Assembly (NCBI GenBank): GCA_913052045.1
Contig: CAJXDJ010000018.1
Location: 1-9,710, forward strand
Origin: an uncultured Dehalococcoidia bacterium
Lineage (GTDB): Bacteria > Chloroflexota > Dehalococcoidia > Lucifugimonadales > GCA-2712585
DNA: 9,710 bases
Reading direction: 5' to 3'
Numbering within the stretch: the first letter of the stretch is position 1; every line of letters starts with the position of its first letter. Under the pieces are notes generated by a model. That model was given only the letters and a program-made list of their open reading frames with translations, was not told the DNA's origin and searched no databases. The position numbers and the translations under genes are program-made. Positions 6,099 through 9,710 of this stretch are shown here, one piece after another.

Positions 6099-7178
6099 TT
6101 ATCCTAATCCTCTAATGGATGGTGCCACCTCTTTCATGAACAATTTCAATGAGTCATGTCCGATCTGTGCTGGATGCCAATCATTAAGTTGGAGTAATAG
6201 TGTGCCGAATCCACCAACCCTAGTATAAAGTTCCTTGATCCGTTTGATAACAAAATCTGGATCTCCGACAATAAACGTCTCATTAATCAGCCAATCGAAC
6301 GATACTTCTTCATCAGCCATTTCTTCTGAAGATTTAAACATGGATAAGCTTCCCATTAACGCTTTAAATTGAGGCATGGCGTAACCTTCTATACAACGTC
6401 TCATGCCGTGCTCATTAGCTTCTTTTTGGGCTTTTTCCATTGTCTCAGCCACATGTATATTACGGGACACTCTCCAAAGTTTTCTATCTGAAGACTTATG
6501 CGCATCTGCTGATCCTCTCTGATAAGCATCCCATATCGTCCACAAGAGAGACGGGTGTGTGATGCCACTACTCATGAGGATCCATCCCTGACCTCCGGCA
6601 TATTTAGCGGTAGAAGAAAACGGGCTACCCGCCGCCACTGCTATTGGAGGATGCGGAGTTTGGTAAGGTTTCATATGGAGTCCTATCCCCAGATCAGGCC
6701 TAGGATCAGGCCCATCTATTTTGAAAAATTTTCCACGATACCGAAATTTTCCTTCCGAACGCCACATCCTAAGAACTATATCCATAACTTCCATAGCTCG
6801 CTGATGACGATCGGCCTGTCTTATCCCAAACAACTCAAATTCTGTAGCTTGACCACCTGTGCCTATCCCAAAATTAAATCTACCTTTCCCCAATTGATCT
6901 AAAACGGCTATCCTGTGAGCCAGCAACACGGGGTCCTGAAATTGCAATAACACGACCCCTGTACCCAATCGAATCTTTTTAGTCATTCCAAAAAGTTTGG
7001 CGATGAATAAATCTGGAGCGGGTATGGGTTCGGTAGTCAGGGTATAGTGTTCGCCAATCCAAGCTTCGTCAAACCTCAACTTATCGGCTAATATTATTGT
7101 ATCAGTATTCTCAGAAATCATTTGCTGCCAAGGTTTCTCAGGTGGGTGTATTGGCATCAAGAATAGTCCAAAGTTCAC
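6099..7178 (-). CDS. Luciferase-like (LLM-class) flavin-dependent monooxygenase
   Basis: The 359-residue protein has the bacterial luciferase TIM-barrel fold and the family's usual length. Signatures are MNFGLFLMPIHPP at the start, FDEAWIGEHYT (36-46), IRLGTGVVLLQFQDPVLLAHR (69-89), LDQLGKGRFNFGIGTGG (93-109) and a central PHPPIAVAAGSP. Relatives oxidise alkanals, limonene, sulfonates or other organics with O2 and reduced FMN or F420; the substrate here is not readable. A partner flavin reductase would be needed and none is nearby. The start is GTG at 7178, with GGGAGG 5 nt upstream. The gene diverges from the aminotransferase. It ends 193 bp before thiG with no convincing terminator between, so some read-through into the thiamine operon is possible. 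Confidence 0.92.
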   Translation of the reverse strand: MNFGLFLMPIHPPEKPWQQMISENTDTIILADKLRFDEAWIGEHYTLTTEPIPAPDLFIAKLFGMTKKIRLGTGVVLLQFQDPVLLAHRIAVLDQLGKGRFNFGIGTGGQATEFELFGIRQADRHQRAMEVMDIVLRMWRSEGKFRYRGKFFKIDGPDPRPDLGIGLHMKPYQTPHPPIAVAAGSPFSSTAKYAGGQGWILMSSGITHPSLLWTIWDAYQRGSADAHKSSDRKLWRVSRNIHVAETMEKAQKEANEHGMRRCIEGYAMPQFKALMGSLSMFKSSEEMADEEVSFDWLINETFIVGDPDFVIKRIKELYTRVGGFGTLLLQLNDWHPAQIGHDSLKLFMKEVAPSIRGLG

Positions 7179-7214
7179 TGAATCCTCCCAACGATTATTT
7201 TCATTTGTGACATG

Positions 7215-7244
7215 ATTATAACTTCTCCATTATCGGGTCATCAA
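7215..7244 (-). promoter_or_regulatory. Promoter of the luciferase-like gene
   Basis: On the minus strand TTGATG (7244-7239) and a perfect TATAAT (7220-7215) are 18 bp apart, giving a leader of about 30 nt to the GTG at 7178. The -35 lies only 4 bp from a possible -35 of the divergent aminotransferase. Confidence 0.6.
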
Positions 7245-7247
7245 TCA

Positions 7248-7275
7248 TTGCTATGGACATTTCTAAGAGCATAAT
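7248..7275 (+). promoter_or_regulatory. Promoter candidate of the aminotransferase
   Basis: TTGCTA (7248-7253) and CATAAT (7270-7275) are 16 bp apart. An alternative pair is TGGACA (7254-7259) with TATAGT (7278-7283) at 18 bp. Either would yield a short leader to the ATG at 7314; the sequence alone does not choose between them. Confidence 0.45.
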
Positions 7276-7313
7276 CGTATAGTCTCGGTACAACATGGAG
7301 CCTACGGAGATCA

Positions 7314-8504
7314 ATGCCAATATCTAACAGAACTATCAAAGCCATACAAGAAGGTGGGTGGATTCGCAGAATGTTTGAGATAGGCATAGAGCTAAAAGAT
7401 AGATACGGTGAAGCTAATGTGTTTGATTTATCCCTGGGAAATCCTGTGATCGAGCCCCCTCCCCTTTTTGCAAAAAATATGGCGGATTTAGCAACCAGCT
7501 CAGTGAAAGGAATGCACAGATATATGCCTAATGCAGGATATCTCTCCACAAGGAGCCGCGTAGCAGAGCTGCTTTCACTGGAGACATCAGTTCCATTCAC
7601 AGCAAACGAAATTGTGATGACATGCGGTGCAGCTGGAGCATTAAATGTCATATTCGAATCCATATTGAACCCTGGAGACCAAGTGGTCATATTCGCTCCC
7701 TTCTTCGGAGAATTTACTTATTACATTGAAAATCACCAGGGCAAACCAGTAATCGCACCTACCGACGAAAAATTCCACCCGATATTGTCCGCCCTAGAGT
7801 CATTTATAGGCCCAAAGACTCGAGCTGTTTTGATCAATAGCCCAAACAATCCTTCAGGAGCACTATATCCGGAATCACTTATAAGAGATTTAGGCTCGCT
7901 TCTAGAGAAGAAGCAGAAAGAACTCCGAAACGAAATTTTCCTTGTAGCCGATGAACCATATAGACGTATTATATTTGACGATCTGACATACCCTTTTATC
8001 TTTCCTCATTATGAGGCAGCAATTGCGGTTCATTCCCATTCCAAAGACCTTGCCCTGCCTGGAGAAAGAATTGGTTACATCGCAGTTAATCCAGGCTATA
8101 GAGAGAAAGGGCGACTGATCGACGGTCTAACTTTCTGGAATCGTAGTCTAGGATTTGTAAATGCTCCGGCGGTTATGCAAAATGCTATAGAGAATCTCCA
8201 AGGTATAAGCGTAGACATTGCACAGTATCAAAAGAAACGGGATTATTTATACAACGAACTCACATCTTTTGGCTATCAAATTGTGAAACCTCAGGGAGCT
8301 TTTTACATGTATCCCAAAATTCCGATTAATGATGATCTCAAATTCGTGCAAGCTCTACAAAAACACAATGTCTTGGTAGTACCAGGCAGGGGCTTCGGCA
8401 CTCCAGGTTACTTCCGCATATCTTACTGTGTAGAGGATAAGGTCCTAGAAGGATCAATGGAGGGCTTTGCTACAGTTGCGAAGAATTATGGTATATCTCG
8501 GTAA
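7314..8504 (+). CDS. Pyridoxal phosphate-dependent class I/II aminotransferase
   Basis: This 396-residue fold-type I enzyme has the family length. Motifs in order are FDLSLGNPVIEPPP (37-50), HRYMPNAGY (69-77), TCGAAGALN (103-111) for cofactor phosphate, NSPNNPSG (175-182) with the ring-contacting Asn, and VADEPYRR (211-218) with the Asp that binds the pyridine nitrogen. HSHSKDLALPGERIGY (240-255) follows with K244 as the Schiff-base lysine, then YFRIS (366-370) with the Arg expected to hold the substrate carboxylate. It should be cytoplasmic and swap an amino group between an amino acid and a 2-oxo acid; the substrate (Asp, Ala or aromatic) is not decidable. GGAG lies 4 nt before the ATG. Its last 19 bp overlap the 3' end of the convergent hexapeptide-repeat gene. 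Confidence 0.93.
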   Translation: MPISNRTIKAIQEGGWIRRMFEIGIELKDRYGEANVFDLSLGNPVIEPPPLFAKNMADLATSSVKGMHRYMPNAGYLSTRSRVAELLSLETSVPFTANEIVMTCGAAGALNVIFESILNPGDQVVIFAPFFGEFTYYIENHQGKPVIAPTDEKFHPILSALESFIGPKTRAVLINSPNNPSGALYPESLIRDLGSLLEKKQKELRNEIFLVADEPYRRIIFDDLTYPFIFPHYEAAIAVHSHSKDLALPGERIGYIAVNPGYREKGRLIDGLTFWNRSLGFVNAPAVMQNAIENLQGISVDIAQYQKKRDYLYNELTSFGYQIVKPQGAFYMYPKIPINDDLKFVQALQKHNVLVVPGRGFGTPGYFRISYCVEDKVLEGSMEGFATVAKNYGISR

Positions 8505-9013
8505 TCTATACCTAACCCTTGTTCTTTAAATCTTTTCGCGTTTAAGGAATAGTTCGAAACCCAGTAACTAATACTGTCGTAAGTTTCGGGTTTTATGGGT
8601 CTCACTTTCCCAGGCACTCCTACGACCACGGATTTAGAGGGAATCTTCGTACGCTCAAGAACTACCGCGCCAGCTCCGATCACGCAGTTATCACCCACCT
8701 CAGACCCTTCCAAAAGTACCGCATTAATACCAATTAACACGTTATTACCAACTTTCGCGCAATGGATGACTGCCCCATGGCCAATTACTACGTTATTCCC
8801 TATTTCTAGCCGATCATCTGTATGCAACACACAATTATCTTGAATATTTGTATTGTTTCCTATTCTTATTGCACCATAATCCGCCCGTGCAACAGATCCA
8901 GGCCAAAAACTAGAATTCTCTCCGACGACTATATCCCCAACCAAGTATGAGGCCTCACTGATGAAAGCAGTCGGGTGAACTACAGGTGTTTTACCATCTA
9001 ACTCTCTAATCAC
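8486..9013 (-). CDS. Gamma carbonic anhydrase family protein (left-handed beta-helix, YrdA/PaaY-like)
   Basis: The 175-residue protein is a hexapeptide-repeat trimer-forming protein. Repeats with I/V/L-G-N-N spacing run from about residue 25 to 120. The three zinc-binding histidines of the gamma class are present: H64 in CVLHTD, then H79 and H84 in IGHGAVIHC with the expected five-residue spacing. N56 and Q58 six residues before the first His also match. VGVPGKVRP (131-139) and a C-terminal helix end the protein, as in YrdA and PaaY. CO2 hydration is possible but many family members lack measured activity, so specificity is open. The start is GTG at 9013 with GGGAG 6 nt upstream; the ATG just upstream hits a stop after two codons. 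The gene overlaps the aminotransferase end by 19 bp. Confidence 0.92.
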   Translation of the reverse strand: MIRELDGKTPVVHPTAFISEASYLVGDIVVGENSSFWPGSVARADYGAIRIGNNTNIQDNCVLHTDDRLEIGNNVVIGHGAVIHCAKVGNNVLIGINAVLLEGSEVGDNCVIGAGAVVLERTKIPSKSVVVGVPGKVRPIKPETYDSISYWVSNYSLNAKRFKEQGLGIDYRDIP

Positions 9014-9051
9014 ACATTACTCCCTACATCCCCATTAATACACGCCACAAA

Positions 9052-9093
9052 AGGATATCACCCCCACGGAACGTGGAGGTGATATCCTCTTTT
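9052..9093 (-). terminator. Strong rho-independent terminator, probably bidirectional
   Basis: AGGATATCACC (9052-9062) pairs with GGTGATATCCT (9078-9088), continuing into CCAC/GTGG (9064-9067 and 9073-9076) around a small loop. The single mismatch on the plus strand (9063/9077) becomes a G-U pair on the minus strand, giving 16 paired positions there, followed by TTTT. On the plus strand CTTTT follows. It sits 20 bp after the stop of the small exported protein and insulates the carbonic anhydrase gene. Confidence 0.85.
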
Positions 9094-9112
9094 AGTTTTT
9101 CCTAATTAACTA

Positions 9113-9511
9113 CTACTTACTTTCTACTATAGCTAACGGAGCGGTCGTATATGAATCTCCCCTCTTTGCCTGAAGGGTAAGAACGCCACATTCCGAGACG
9201 TCCATCTTTATATGATCCATGAAACCACCAGTTGCATTGGGTCTACCTGATCCTACAAAAATCTGCCCTTTGGTAGTTCTCAGTGTAATCAGGATGATAT
9301 CCCCATCATCGAACCCAGCTGCCATGGCGTCGAATTCAACCGTACCGTGGCAACCTTCCGCCACTACTTTGGGGGGTTCAACTCTCAGCGAGGGTGCTCT
9401 ACCCTCAGACGTTGAGCCCGAAGCCATAGCTACGGAAATACCAGCCATTAACAGCAAAACTCCAACTAGTAAGCCTACAATAGTCACTCTGGAATTCAGG
9501 AAGCGAGCCAT
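9113..9511 (-). CDS. Small exported protein of unknown function with two cysteines
   Basis: The 132-residue product is not recognised. Residues 1-30 form a Sec-type signal peptide: R3 and R8, a hydrophobic core IVGLLVGVLLLMAGISVA, and an AMA site before S31. The mature part of about 100 residues is rich in beta-forming stretches (SLRVEPPKVV, GTVEFDAMAAG, DIILITLRTT, LTLQAKRG, PLAIVE), suggesting an immunoglobulin-like sandwich. C54 and C108 could form one disulfide. An anchored rather than cleaved N-terminus is possible. Ribosome binding is strong (GGAGGAGG, 4 nt before the ATG). It has a candidate own promoter (9676-9705) and its own terminator (9052-9093), so it is probably a single-gene unit. 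Confidence 0.75.
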   Translation of the reverse strand: MARFLNSRVTIVGLLVGVLLLMAGISVAMASGSTSEGRAPSLRVEPPKVVAEGCHGTVEFDAMAAGFDDGDIILITLRTTKGQIFVGSGRPNATGGFMDHIKMDVSECGVLTLQAKRGDSYTTAPLAIVESK

Positions 9512-9545
9512 CTATCCTCCTCCGAATCACTTGTGTTTTTCAATC

Positions 9546-9574
9546 GACTGCCTAAGGATTCGCCTTTAGGCGTC
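9546..9574 (-). promoter_or_regulatory. Stable hairpin in the 5' UTR of the small exported protein gene
   Basis: GAC-T-GCCTAAGG (9546-9557) pairs with CCTT-T-AGGC-GTC (9563-9574), leaving single bulged bases and a 5-nt loop. About 11 pairs form. Neither strand has a T-tract after it, so it is not a terminator. It lies about 35 nt before the ATG and may affect mRNA stability or translation. Confidence 0.45.
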
Positions 9575-9675
9575 TTGTCATCTCTGCTTCTCGATCTGTG
9601 CCTACTCCCGACGGCCATGACTATCCATATTGAATTTTGTCACATAAAAAGGCTGCCAAAGATGTAAGCGGCGGA

Positions 9676-9705
9676 ATCGTAGCATAGCCAAAAACACACT
9701 GTCAA
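9676..9705 (-). promoter_or_regulatory. Promoter of the small exported protein gene
   Basis: A perfect TTGACA (9705-9700) is followed after 18 bp by TACGAT (9681-9676) on the minus strand. Transcription would begin near 9669, giving an unusually long 5' UTR of about 158 nt that contains the hairpin at 9546-9574. The rest of 9512-9710 shows no gene. Confidence 0.55.
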
Positions 9706-9710
9706 GTAAA

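Noticed and set aside
7241..7690. Minus-strand frame of 149 codons over the start of the aminotransferase.
   Set aside because: It is antisense to conserved aminotransferase motifs and crosses both divergent promoters.
9219..9569. Plus-strand frame of 116 codons opposite the small exported protein.
   Set aside because: The minus frame has a signal peptide, ribosome site, promoter and terminator; the plus frame has none and a low-complexity composition.
1..9710. Insertion sequences, CRISPR arrays, phage or toxin-antitoxin genes.
   Set aside because: No transposase, integrase, repeated spacer pattern or paired small genes were seen on either strand.

Overview
The window looks like a chromosomal stretch of a free-living, moderately AT-rich bacterium. 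Its gene set is a MmgE/PrpD protein, a hydantoinase-type amidohydrolase, a luciferase-like monooxygenase, a gamma carbonic anhydrase, a thiazole/ThiE thiamine cluster and a selenocysteine-containing SelD. That mix would suit marine Chloroflexota (SAR202/Dehalococcoidia-like), but this is an inference from gene content; no phylogenetic marker is present. No insertion sequence, phage gene or CRISPR array was seen, and genes are tightly packed on both strands.

Region 1 (1-1525, minus): a two-gene catabolic unit. An amidohydrolase frame has lost its whole catalytic middle but keeps family-like ends. It is followed by a MmgE/PrpD protein that runs off the left edge. Region 2 (1651-2937, plus): a 12-helix MFS transporter with no Shine-Dalgarno and a -10-like box right before its ATG, so probably leaderless.

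Region 3 (3029-4264): tRNA-Asn(GUU) and selD face away from each other across a compact divergent promoter region with an 8-bp inverted repeat. SelD has an in-frame UGA at the catalytic position (residue 17), followed by a bacterial SECIS-like hairpin, so the gene starts about 200 bp upstream of the longest plain open frame. The cell therefore must both make and insert selenocysteine.

Region 4 (4261-5905, minus): thiG-thiE-thiS, which makes the thiazole moiety and couples it to the pyrimidine. thiS and selD end on the same TTAA. A structured leader of unknown class precedes thiG and does not match a TPP riboswitch. Region 5 (6099-8504): a luciferase-like flavin monooxygenase (minus) and a class I/II aminotransferase (plus) diverge from overlapping promoters.

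Region 6 (8486-9710, minus): a gamma carbonic anhydrase-type hexapeptide-repeat protein overlaps the aminotransferase 3' end. Upstream, a small exported protein of unknown function has its own promoter, a 5' UTR hairpin and a strong terminator.
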